A DNA stretch of 64,000 bases from Margaritispora aquatica. Lineage: Eukaryota > Ascomycota > Leotiomycetes > Helotiales > Discinellaceae. The position numbers were made by a program, and so were the translations under genes. Under the pieces are notes generated by a model, which saw only the letters and a list, made by a program, of their open reading frames with translations, was not told where the DNA came from and made no database searches. Below, piece by piece: positions 32,282 to 43,579 of this stretch; position 1 is the stretch's first letter; the number at the start of each line of letters is the position of its first letter. The stretch covers positions 188,411 through 252,410 of the forward strand of contig VJWN01000008.1 in NCBI GenBank assembly GCA_007644065.1, given 5' to 3'.

Positions 32282-32989
32282 ACTACTGAGAAATAGAGGA
32301 AGGGGAGAGCGGAAAGCTCTGGGTTTATTCGACTCCTAGGGTGGGATATAATTCACCTTTACATACATACATTACTTACCATATTCCATGCATACATCGC
32401 GATGTTGAATTTGGCACTCGCTTAATACAGAGGCAATTTTGTCAAGTACGAGTTATGTAAGATTACATGCAACCAGGCTGACTGATCTGACCTGACCTGA
32501 CCTCCTAACACCCTATATGAACAAACCATTATTTCCCCACTCATTCGAGCGGTGGAAAACATAAGGTATCAAAAAGTAACGTATCTTCAGAGCAGCAGCA
32601 GCATAGATGTAAGAAATTATTATTTATTGAGTTCCCTCTCAACACCTAATCATTCTCATCTCTTCCTACAACATGGGGTAGTTTCAAGAATAAAAAGGCT
32701 GCTCGTCCATCGTCTAACACTTAGGCGAGCAGGAAGTAGTCGATGCTTTAGCACATAAGGAAGAGAGTTCTGTACTCACATTGGCTGTATCGTAGTATCC
32801 GAAAAGCACGATTGGTGTAAAATATCATCTGATTAATTTGCAATAATGCTGATATCTCGCCTGTATTCCAAGACTTACGGATTCCATCAAAAAGAATAAA
32901 AGAACGCTCAAATCAAACAAATGCCCGTCTTCCACATTATAATAACCACACTAGAAATTTTCCACTCATAAGTCCCACCCCAAGCCCCC
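32282..32989. other. Intergenic between converging genes
   Basis: About 700 bases of 3' flanks. No supported gene; short TGACC-type repeats at about 32484-32502. Confidence 0.5.
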
Positions 32990-34099
32990 TCAAAGTGTAA
33001 CAACCACCTTCTTCGCCGAAACACCTTTCGACTGAAACTCACACGCAGCCTGCACGACATCCAGCCCCTTCCCAAAAACCTGATACTCAGGCGCCGCGAC
33101 AAACTTCCCCTCCTTGAGAGCACCCTCCAGATAATCATGCCAGACTGCCTTTCCGATGTTATTATACCCAATTGTGGAGCCGATCAGAAAATTTGACTTG
33201 ACACCTTTGACCAGCCCCTTCGCCTTAAACGTCGCGATCCACGATACGAAATGATACATCGTCTTCAGCGTCGGGAGGGTCTTGGGCTCTTCTTTCAGCA
33301 CCGGGAAGGACGCCATGGCGATGAATTTGTTGCCGGGGACTTTGCTCAGGACTTCCATGCAGACTTCTGCGCCGCCTTCGCCGATCGTCATTGCACCCGC
33401 AGCAGTCTTGCCCTTGAACGCGGCGAGGAGATCGGAAGTGAGCGTCTTGGATTTATAGTCGAAAGTCTGCGCAGCGCCGAGTTTTTTGCACAGCGCGAAG
33501 TTCTTGGGCGAGCAGGTCGTGAAGACCTCATAGCCCGCTGCGACGGCGAGTTGGATCGCGTTACAGCCTACGCTTGTTGAGCCACCCCAGATAATGAGGG
33601 TCTTGCCGGTGGGTTTGGATGTTGCTGTGGGGAGTTGCAGGTTCAGCTGGTCCTTCTCGAATAGGCCTGCTGCACCTGTGCAAAAACCAAGAGGAATCAC
33701 GCATGCGCTCTCCAAGGACAAGCTATCTGGAATATGTGCTGAGAGATCTTGCTCCAAGACGACGTATTCCTGAAATGCACCCTGTGCCGCATCGTTGATC
33801 TTCTCGTCACTGCCGCGAGCGAGGCCTGTCACTCGATCACCGATCGAAAAGCGTGTCACGCCGCTGCCGACCTCGACGATGGTGCCGGATACATCGACAC
33901 CCAGGACGAAGGGGTATTTCAACCAGGTGTACATGATGTCTGCTTTGCGCTGGACGAGCCAGTCAAGCGGATTGATGGCTACAGAGTGTGTTTTGATGAC
34001 GATTTGCGATGCAGAGGGGGAGGTGTAGGGTGCTGGGCCGACAGTCATGATGCGGGCGTTTTTGGCGGGCTGGAAGGCGGCGTGGTTGATGGGTGCCAT
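32990..34099 (-). CDS. Zinc-free MDR reductase (trans-enoyl reductase/quinone reductase type)
   Basis: NADPH-dependent medium-chain dehydrogenase/reductase of 369 aa, single exon. The GroES-like catalytic domain comprises residues 1-160: SVAINPLDWLVQ, the conserved PFVLGVDVSGTIVEVGSGV (63-81), GDRVTGLARG. The Rossmann domain follows with IWGGSTSVGCNAIQLAVAAG (171-190) as the coenzyme-binding turn. The zinc-ligand pattern of alcohol dehydrogenases is absent, as in quinone oxidoreductases and in the stand-alone enoyl reductases that serve fungal polyketide synthases (LovC/ToxD group). No polyketide synthase is within the window, so a detoxifying quinone or enone reductase role is equally likely. 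It is transcribed away from a Zn2Cys6 factor 800 bases off, which may control it. Confidence 0.9.
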   Translation of the reverse strand: MAPINHAAFQPAKNARIMTVGPAPYTSPSASQIVIKTHSVAINPLDWLVQRKADIMYTWLKYPFVLGVDVSGTIVEVGSGVTRFSIGDRVTGLARGSDEKINDAAQGAFQEYVVLEQDLSAHIPDSLSLESACVIPLGFCTGAAGLFEKDQLNLQLPTATSKPTGKTLIIWGGSTSVGCNAIQLAVAAGYEVFTTCSPKNFALCKKLGAAQTFDYKSKTLTSDLLAAFKGKTAAGAMTIGEGGAEVCMEVLSKVPGNKFIAMASFPVLKEEPKTLPTLKTMYHFVSWIATFKAKGLVKGVKSNFLIGSTIGYNNIGKAVWHDYLEGALKEGKFVAAPEYQVFGKGLDVVQAACEFQSKGVSAKKVVVTL

Positions 34100-34896
34100 T
34101 TTGAGGTGGGTTTAGGTGTGTATGTGAGAATTCTGCTGTAAAGACTTTGAGATTGCTATTGCTCCAACTGTGGAATGTGAGGCGTAGATTGGAGAAGCTG
34201 ATTTTGAGGTAGGTAGCTGAGAAATGACTATGGAGGTGGTGCGAATATGAGGTTGTGAATGAGGTATGAAAAGGTAAGAACGACTCAACACTGATGGGAA
34301 ACCTATCTATATATACAGCATCTTCGACAAAAGAGCAACACTCATCACTCTCTCGATCTGTCCGAGCCGCCATCAGAATAAACATCGATGGCTGAAGACA
34401 TTGTACGACAAAGGGCTAAGCGTCAACATGCGAGTCCGAATCGACGCAAAGAATGGTAAAAAAGCAAGGCAAATTCTCACTTGAGACACCAAAAAGACAA
34501 GAACTTCCCATAATTGTGCATAATGTACTGGGGTTGAACTTCATCAAAGTCCGAGAAAGAGATGGAGTTGTTGTATTTTGATGCTGAAGCGGATGAATCC
34601 AAGTTGGTCGTTGGGTTGAATCAAGGAGCATCGGACCGGAGGGTCGGATTGTGGTATGGAGGTAAGTGTTGGTGTAGCCGAGATCATATATTGTGGCATA
34701 CTATATGTGTTGGCACAACATTGATTATAACTGCCCCAAATCTGACTACATGATGATCGTCTTCCTCCTCCCCACATTCTTCATCGTCTCTTATCGACAA
34801 GGGAAATTCCCGAAAATATCAATGTGATCTTTCGATTCACTCGCTTACCGCTCCTCTATTCATCACAAACACCTCATAGCATTTATCTTTCAAGAT
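34100..34896. promoter_or_regulatory. Shared divergent promoter, MDR reductase / Zn2Cys6 factor
   Basis: The 797 bases between the two start codons. No ORF with support. Such head-to-head enzyme-regulator pairs are often co-regulated in moulds; that this one is so is an inference. I could not identify a clear CGG-N-CCG operator. Confidence 0.5.
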
Positions 34897-37328
34897 ATGA
34901 ACACTCCCGCCCCACGACCCGTACCTCCTCCAAATCGACGACGAGACAAACCCCAATCAGTATGTAATTCCTGTAGAAAAGGAAAGTATGGTCCCAACCT
35001 CAAGCTCCCACCTCACACAAACGCATTCTGACCATCACAGGCTGAGATGTGACCGCGCCCAACCATGTGGGCATTGCACGCGTCGAGGACTCGGGCTTGC
35101 ATGCACATATGTCAATTCCAACGCTATTCAGAAGCGTATTACGCAAATTTCAGCTGGCGAGACAGATCTGGCCGATCGAGTCAAGCAGTTGGAGAAGTTG
35201 ATCACTTCGATGATTCCAGGCGGTGCACCTGCTGCTACGAATGAGGGAAATCACGAGATCACTGCTGCTTATGTGGCTGCTCCGCGGCTGGAACGAGAGG
35301 AGAGCGTGCCTCTCGAGACAGCAGAGACATATATTCCTGTATCAACTGGGCTGCTGAAGCAGGATAATAGGTGCACGACCTATGTTGGCGGGACACATTG
35401 GACTGCGATTCTTGACGAGGTAATCCCACTGTCACGTTTCTTTCTCTCTTGGCAATGTTGACAGAAGGTATACAGATCCAAGATGTGAAGCTTGCTATAG
35501 ATGGCATGCAGACGCAAAACAGGCGATTTATGTTCGCCGCTACTGTTTCAGACCTTCATGAACCAGACATACTATTTGGGAATTATCCTCGTCTCAACAA
35601 GCAACAACTAATCGAGGCCTTGCCAGCGAGAGCAACAGTCGACATGCTTGTAGCCGATTATTTCAACAATAAGTGCATTGAATCAGGTATGCCTAAATCC
35701 CTACATATGAGGGTGGTACTGACACATTTAGTCATTGTCCACAAGCACGTATTCTTCAGCGAGGTAAGCTTAGGCACAGTCTCGTTTCTCTGAACGATGC
35801 TAAGGAAATCTAGTACGGCAAATTCTGGGAAAAGCCCACAGGGACCAGTACCTCCATAATTTGGATCTCCCAACTCTACGCCATCACCGCCCTCTCCGCC
35901 CAGCACCAAGACCAACCCACGCCTCTCCTCCCAGACCCTATGCGGGTAACACAAGTGCACAAGGAGAAGATAATCCAAGGCCTCACACTCGCCTCCTACC
36001 TAACATGCCCCGCACTCACAATCGAGACCCTTCTCATCCTACACCAAATCGAAACACTCCGTACCTCCGACAGCGGCCTCGAGACCTCACTGCTCCTAGC
36101 CATGATAATCAAGCTCGCGACACGCCAAGGTTACCACCGCGACGCATCTTCCTTCCCCTCACTCACGACGCTAGAAGGCGAAATGCGCCGCCGCGTCTGG
36201 CACACGATCCTGGCCCTCGATTTCCAAAGCGCCATACAAACCGGGCTACCGCGAACCCTCCGACTCCCATTCCACAACACCTGCGAGCCGCGGAATCTGC
36301 TCGACAACGACTTCCACACCGACGACGAGATGCTGCCGCTCGCGCGCGCCGAGACAGTCAACACGCCCGTGCAATATCTCGTCCTGAAAAGCAGACTCCT
36401 CGCCGTGTATGGGAATATCCTGGACCTCGTATCGTCGGCCTCGGAAGCGCAGAGAACGACATATAACGACATCCTGACCGTAGATATGAGCTTGCACAAT
36501 GCATTCGCGCAGCTGCCGCTAGGCATGCGCATGTACCCCATCCCGGCGACAGGCGAGATCACAATCCCCATCGACGTGGTGGTGCGCCGGATCTACTTGG
36601 CGCTTATTTTCGAGGCGGCGAGATGCACGCTGCATCACCATTTTGTTGGGAACGCGGTTGACAAGACGAGCGCTTCGTACACAGACTCACAGAACACGAG
36701 CATCGAAGCCGCGCTGGAGATATTGACGTACCAACATCTGCTCGAGGATGAGACGCGACCTCGTGGCCGGCTGTACCAAGAACGCTGGCGTATCGATCCA
36801 AATGCCAGGCATGCCTTCTTGCTGGCTAGCTCAGTGTTATGCCATCATATTAATGCTACTACTAGCACATTATCCTCTTCACCACTCCCTCAACCTCAAC
36901 CTCACTACCACCCATCCACACATTCACATTCACACTCACACTCAACCTTCTCCATCTCGGCCCTCCCATCTTCACCACCCCGACCATCCTCATCATCTCT
37001 GCAACACGCCCCAAACCTCAACCCCACACTCACTCAAAAAATCACCACAGCCCTCACAAAATCCCACACCACATTCGCCCGCCTCGCCAGCACAGCGAAC
37101 TCGGTCGACGCGCTCAAAGCCTCCAAAGCCATCGAACTCACACTCAACTCGCTTTCCAGCCACGGAATGAGCACGACTTCGACCCCAGCCGCGGCGTCGG
37201 ACACATCGTCGCCGGCATCGATGCCGACGCCGGAATCGAATCGGCATACTGGGCTCGCGAGTATACATTCGTTGTTGATGCAGAATGCGGGGGTGGATTA
37301 TCGGGGGATCGAGCCACGGCGGGGTTAG
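34897..37328 (+). CDS. Zn2Cys6 binuclear-cluster transcription factor
   Basis: Five exons: 34897-34985, 35041-35419, 35476-35686, 35732-35763 and 35814-37328; introns of 55, 56, 45 and 50 nt; product 741 aa. The DNA-binding cluster has the six cysteines at 23, 26, 33, 39, 42 and 51 (spacing C-x2-C-x6-C-x5-C-x2-C-x8-C), split by the first intron after GK of CNSCRKGK. A short coiled coil follows (ETDLADRVKQLEKLITSMIP, about 80-99). The middle domain is the fungal_trans type: LILHQIETLRTSDSGLETSL, then the signature RLGYHRD-like RQGYHRDASSFPSLTTLEGE and MRRRVWHTILALDFQSAIQT. The C-terminal region has a Ser/His-rich disordered insert (STHSHSHSHS) and a Ser/Thr/Pro-rich end. It is divergent from the MDR reductase gene, its most likely target. 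Confidence 0.9.
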
Positions 37329-38725
37329 AATCATGGCGCGTGAGTTAGAGATGGAAATAATGGTGGTTTTTCTTGATATTTCAAGCTAAGCGAGATGATG
37401 ATATGGCTAGGGATGGAGATAGACGCCCTAGGAAACGAGCAGGCATCGAGTCGAGACACAACAGCACGTCTCCAGACAGACGGAGTTCAATGGAGCGTGC
37501 TCAAAGCCAACCGGAGCCAACACAACACAACCAAACCAAGCCAAAGAAACGACAACACCAAAGCACGAGCACACGCTCAATCAACTCCCACCCGGCAACT
37601 CCTACCTAACGCCTAGCGCCTAGCAGTCGTAGTTATCAGTCGCCCAACGCTCAGAGAGTCAGATTCGATGTGCTTTGGTGTTATGTGGTATTGTGTGGTG
37701 TTGTATCTTCGGCAGGAAGCAAGGAAGGAAGCAAGGAAGAATGAAAGCAAGAATAAATGAATGAACGAGGTGAAACGTTGATTCGAGCTAAGGTTATTCT
37801 CGAATACATATCTACCTACCTGTTTACATAGGTACTTACTTATATATATCTACCTACCATAGCCAATGTAAATGCCAAAATAAATGCAAATGCACAAATA
37901 CGATAGTCGAAATCCATCTCGCTCAGTCACACGTTCAAGTCCCATAGCTTCTTCCCCCAAGAAGCAGAGATACAAAAGACACAAAAATCCGAACAAGGGA
38001 TATGCATATATATGGCTGAAGAACAATTTGAGGAGCGTAATCATATAATATTCTCCATCCACTCATCCATTCATCTACCTATCTAGCTAGCTAGCCCCTC
38101 TCTCCTTTCTCCATCTAAACACCCTTGAAGAAGAACAAGAAGAAACAAAAAAAAGGTAAATACAAGAAAGAATCCATCTAAACCACATACTACTTCCCTA
38201 CCACCACTCTCTTACCCCCTCCTCTTGAGCGTCAAATACATCCATCCATCCGTCGATCCGTCCAATCTGTCCAATCAAACCATCAAAGCCATAGAAGTCA
38301 TAAATAGCAGTCTCCCGTCATCCCATCCATCTCTCGGTTCCTTCTGCTCTATCCACTTAAGAATTGATATCGATATCCAATCTAGATGTCGTTCTCGAGT
38401 CTGGTATCTCATCTCGCCTGCTCTACTCGGCGACCTAATAGTTCGTGACATCTAAACGTAATCCACGGGAAGAAGATGGCCAAAAAGTAGCCAACGTAAA
38501 CGTAAATGTAAATCCAAGCCCAGAAATATCGTCAAAGAAGCTGGTATCAAACTCCGAAGAATGCCGCGCCCGAAATGCCAAAAACCGCACTGCACTGCAA
38601 TGCAGAGAACTCCCAAACAAAAGCACCCACTCCTACTCCATCTTGATGCCAATGTTGATGCTGATGCATGTCATGCCATGATATCTCAATCTCAATCTCA
38701 AAATCACACTTCAATCAAAATCGAA
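37329..38725. other. Intergenic between converging genes
   Basis: About 1.4 kb with TACCTAC-type motifs at about 37809-37858, AAGGAAGC repeats near 37716-37740, and ATCCATCCATC runs near 38239-38252. No supported ORF. Confidence 0.55.
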
Positions 38726-40651
38726 TCAAACGAATCCACCCTCCGCACCCATCACACTACCTCTCCATCCACACCTCTTATCCCTCTCCGTGGCCGACAA
38801 TACAGTCGAACCACGCAGGATCGTCCTTTCATCTTCGTACCCATACTCGCTGCTCGTGCGTCGGCTGCCATTGGAGCTGGCGTTCGTTTGGACGAGCAGC
38901 AAGCTGGAGGTGCTGCTTAGTCGCTTAGCGAACTCCTGGAAGCTGAGTCTCTTCACACTGGTGCTACTTCTTCGCTTGAGGCTGACATCGGTGCTAGCTT
39001 TCAGATTGCCACTGCTGTTATTTTGCGTGGGAATGGCGTTGGTGGAGATGGATCTTGATGGCAAGGCGAGGGAATTGGGGCGTTTTGACCTCTGTGGGGA
39101 TGACTCCGCCGGTGCTTTCCTGTGAAAGGCAGACATTGCTTGGGGGTTCAAGAAGGGGATTGGTGGAGTGGGTGATAACGGTCGTTGGGCTGAATGAACA
39201 CCTCGTCCTGATATATAGTCCAAAGCTCGCTGGGCAGGCGTTGGCATGCTAATTTCCTCATCAGCCAAGGCATTGTCGTCCTCTTCATCAATCATATCAT
39301 CGTTATCCGATTCCCCTGATTCCTCATCCAATTCCCAGCCCTGTGTCTTCTTCAAGGTCTCGTTTGCTGCAGCTCTGGCTTGTTTCCTCTCATCCACCTC
39401 CCGCATCAAGGCCTCAAATCTTGCGATGCTGCTAATTTTCTCCTCATCCTTGCCTGATGCTCGATCCACCCCAGGTATGTATCGCATCTGAAAGGCTCGG
39501 TCCAAGATAGTCTCTCGAGGAGGCGCGGGTGGAGATGTAGCAACTACAGGTCCTACCGGTGGTGCAGTCGATGCCACACTGCCTCTCGTATGCGATGATA
39601 AGGCAGATGACCGACCTTGGGCAGATGTCCAGCCCTCAATAAATTGTGTCTCGTTGCCAGGATTTGTCGATGCTGGTGAGGGTAAATCCGAAGGTAGAGT
39701 GGAATATGTTTGTGGGTGACTTGATGTGAATCCCATGGGCGGGTGCTGTGAGCTTGCTCGGGAGGACAAATCCGAACGTCTTGATCTCAAGCTGGGAGAT
39801 GGGGAGATCAAGGCAGACGGCCTTTCGCGGGAAATGGGACCATTAGAGTATGGATTGCTAGAGCCATAAGTCGAGGATCGTTGCAAAAATTCCGGCCTGT
39901 TATTAGAAGTCGAAGGACGTCTAACTTCGCGACTCGCAAACGGATTTGTGAAGGTTGTAAATGATGGGCTCATAGGACTCATGACAGAGTCTTCCACCTC
40001 GTCCAGCGTCAACAAAGGCTTCAAATTTATCTGCCAGTCAAAAATATTGTACCTCTCCTCCGAGACGCTTCTGAATAACAGTGTTGTCGCAGATTCTTTC
40101 GAGGATGACATTCCACCAGTCCTACTTGATCTCCGTTTGCGTTGCTTGTCTGCTATTGAGTCTGGCTTCAATTCGAGGAGAAGAGTCGGTAATTGGGGAT
40201 TCTGTTTCCGATGGGACATGGTCTTGATCTCGCAGGTTTTGAACGCAGATAATGGATGCTGCACTATATATTCTGCATCTCCCTAATGACATGTCAAAAT
40301 ACTTCCACGGGCGTTTGATTCGGAGTGCTGACCTTCGCCTTGTATATCGTCAAGAATAACTTGTTTGCATCCACGCCTGCGGTCGATATGTCGATCAGGC
40401 TGGGTTTCGATGAAGACTTCAATCCCTTCCGTACTGATCCATGCCTCGCATTACCCTCTGATTGCATTGCACCATCGTTCGGCAGTCTCAAGGGCACTGC
40501 TGGTCCTAGAACGACATAACGAGGCTGGCAGATGAATGTCAGATATCACCAACACCAACCATGAAGCACATGTCTTCTGGACGGTACATACCTTCCATAC
40601 TGGCCTTCCAATGATGGTTCTCTCTGGGGGAACCAGCATTAAGCCCTCCAT
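38726..40651 (-). CDS. PH-domain protein with long Ser-rich disordered region
   Basis: Three exons, 40651-40592, 40524-40333 and 40282-38726; introns of 67 and 50 nt; 602 aa. All three exons rejoin one PH-like domain near the N-terminus: GRPVWKPRYVVLGP, then KLFLTIYKAKGDAEYIVQ, then FKTCEIKTMSHRKQNPQLPT and LLELKPD, with a strand-rich pattern and the expected W/R/Y start. A PH domain would bind phosphoinositides or proteins at membranes. Residues about 170-350 are disordered and Ser/Pro-rich. A conserved-looking block ETILDRAFQMRYIPGVDRAS and an acidic stretch SGESDNDDMIDEEDDN follow, and the end is basic and Ser-rich. The start is taken at the ATG at 40651, but the frame stays open further upstream, so an additional N-terminal exon is possible. 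Function unknown; membrane-recruited scaffold is an inference. Confidence 0.72.
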
Positions 40652-43579
40652 CGCAATTGGTTTGGATATCGACCAATTCCCTGATGTTGTGCCCGCGCAA
40701 TTCCTCCAAGCCTTGTGCTTGTACCTGTGTCTCTTGCCAGAAAAAGATCCGCCACTATGTCGAATCCTGCACTCGCCTCGGTTGAGGTAAGGTATGGCGA
40801 AAAGGACGGAAAGTCGAATTAATGCACCTGTCTATCGATGCTGATTAAAACATATTATATTCGTAAAAGAGAAAGAGATGGCACGGCGAACGGTGATTTG
40901 CGCACGGTAATGGCTGAAGCTCGAGAGTCGTAGGAGGGAGGAGTAGGAAGGTAAAAAGCGGAGAGAGGAAAAGGAAAGTGAAGAAGGGTTGAGATGAGGT
41001 GAGAGGTGAGTGAAGTCTGAGTGAGTGATTGAGTGAGTGAGTGAGTGAGTGAGAGGTGAGGCAAGGCATTCCAGATTGAATAGAGCAAAAAAGCAAACAG
41101 GCGCTGCTTGCGAATGACAACCACTATTATTATTGGTTGTACTGTCTGTAGAAGAACTAGACTAGACCGATGGGGGGAGGAGGTGGAGGTGGAGGTGGGT
41201 TTGTGTGTTGAAGGAGGTGGTCCATACTCAGTCAGTACTCAGTAGTCAGTCAGGTAGTCAGGTAGTCAGGTAGTCAGTCAGTACTCAATACATTCAATAG
41301 GTATAGTACAGTACATAGGTATGCTTAGATAGTGGTCAATGGGCATAGTTGGCACGATGGGCTGGTTCAGATTCGGTAGTGAGTGGGTTTTGTTTGTACT
41401 TCCCTAATCGTCTCTAGAAGCTCAAACAAGGACCAGGACCAAGACCAGGACAAGGCCAAGATCAAGATCAAGATCAAAGAAAAAGGTTTCCTTCCCACTT
41501 ATTCCTCCTTCTCGGCAAGTGGCAACAATCTGGAAGTGGCCCCAATGGAGCCCCAAGTGGTCCCCAGTGGCTGCAACACCTGCATTAGTGAACTAAACCG
41601 TGTTTTAGTTTAAGGGGTGCGAGAGAAAAAAGAGAGAGAGAGAGAGAGAGGAGGGGGGGAGAAGGATACGGAGTTGGAGAGAAAAGAGATACGGTAACGA
41701 GAGAGATACGGTAAAAAGAGAGAGAGAGAGATATGCGGTGGAGAGAGAGAGAGGCTTACACAAAATAAAGTAAGGGGGAATGGAATAATTACCTATCTAC
41801 CCTACCTACCTACCTACTGACTGACTGTGCCTCGCTACTCATACTATACAAGGTACGAGTAAGTCTGTTCGTATATTCGGCAGAGGCATGGAATTTGGTC
41901 GGTAATGAGGATAAGGTACGGAGGGAATACTGGCGATAGATTGGAATCGATATTATTGCCGCAATTCCCCTTGTCCTGACCTGTCATGTCCTAGTCTAGG
42001 TGCCGTCTGTCTTCGGAGAATTAAGTTGCGTTGATATATGTACGTACAGTACTGTACCTTGAAGAATGTAACATCTTTCTTTCCTCCCTTGATTAGGCTA
42101 TACCATAGAATACTTCCATACATCATTCCATACCTATCTAGTGGAGATGCAGAAGACGATGCAGATACAGATATGTACAGGTTAAGGTATGTATGTATAT
42201 GCACACGCACACGCACGCGCACACGCACATGCAAATGCATGTCAGAACAACAGCAAAACAGCAACAGCAACAGTGACAACGACCGACCGACGTACCGCGT
42301 ATTTATGCAAAATTGCGTGCTTTTGGATTCCATGTGTCGTGTATAAACCTATCGTAGAATAGTACAGTAGTTAGTATGTACGGATGGATGTATGGATGGA
42401 TGTTTGGATGTATGTATGTCCACCTCAGGAAAGGTAAAAGCCACATTGTGTTTAAACGCACAACAATGCACCCGGCAGATACAAAAATACGAAGCAAACG
42501 GAAATAACGACGGACAGGTACCACCTTTTGGTACTGGTAATCATACTCCCCTGCCCTCACCAGGTCTCTCTTCCCTCTCCCTCGCCTACAGCACAGTACA
42601 GGACAAGAATCGTACATCAGGTCCCATCCCATACTGCTTGCTGCATCGACCGCGGACTCGGACCCCCTTACCGCAAAAAGCACTGAAGAGGCTTCTAACC
42701 GAAACCGAAAATAACAATTGAGTACCTTACAAGGTCAAGTCGACTGACGGTTGCACCACAGAACAGAGTACGTGCGTGCGTGCGGTGCGGGTACAGTACT
42801 ACTCCGCAATTTCAGAGTCAAGTGTTCTGGGCATGGCACGAGCATGAAGCATGAAGCAATGATGAGCATGGGCAAAGTAAACAAAGCAAAGTGGTGGGTG
42901 GGTGGAGGAAGTCGGTTCTTGTTTTCTACTCTCACCTCCTCGCCTCTCTTACCTCCGTGACCCTACCGCCATTTCGTCGTTTTCATGACGAATCATCCTT
43001 CTCAGATATTGTCTCTGATACGGGACTGTTGATCCTGATCCTGATCCTGGACGTGCATCATACATACAGTAAAGTACAGTGCGTGTGCGGTACGGTATCG
43101 CCGAAATGTACCTAGTGTCCCTTTAGTGTCGTGGTGCACAGTCACTGTTGAGACGACCTGACCTGACGACGCCCCCTTTTTTTCCCCTACCGTAGATACC
43201 CGCAAATTCAAATAATGCAAGATTCAAACTCCGCCGTTTTCTTTGCCCCTCCTTGGGCTTGAGGCTTGGGGGCTTGGGGGTATTTTTTCTGACTTCGGTT
43301 ACCGCGCTTAAGTCCGAGAGTGTACTGCTTGTTGGTTGTTGAGAATACATCATCTTGAACAGGTATGACTCGCTTCGAGAGACTGAGTATACTGTATGAT
43401 ATACCGTACTTAGACAATCTAAGAGTACTTCAGGTAAGGGTAAAGGGACATACCTGTCCAATTACCCGTAGGAATTGACCTGATTCAATGATTCAAGTAA
43501 AGCCTTCTCCTCCTCAAGCTATGTCTCAACACTGTCCCTCCTTCCAAATACGCAATACTCATATCGCCACTGTCTTAGA
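40652..43579. other. Long low-complexity intergenic region
   Basis: About 2.9 kb between two divergent genes, the largest gene-free stretch. It is full of simple repeats: GAGT at 41031-41054, TCAGGTAG at about 41247-41276, a (GACCAA)/(GATCAA) hexamer run at about 41428-41480, AG tracts at 41631-41651, CTAC runs near 41797-41816, ACGCAC at about 42203-42231, and many GTAC/TACGTA steps. The many small ORFs follow the repeats and are not credible. It probably holds long 5' leaders and promoters of the PH and HET genes. Confidence 0.6.

Noticed and set aside
34988..35461. Zn2Cys6 ORF read without splicing
   Set aside because: The unspliced frame lacks the first two cysteines; splicing from 34985 to 35041 restores the full cluster.
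40855..41124. 89-91 aa minus-strand ORFs
   Set aside because: Driven by the GAGT repeat and pyrimidine-rich DNA; no ATG-supported protein with a domain.
42038..42346. 102-aa plus-strand ORF with TRTRTRTRTC run
   Set aside because: Product of an ACGCAC microsatellite, in a region full of simple repeats.
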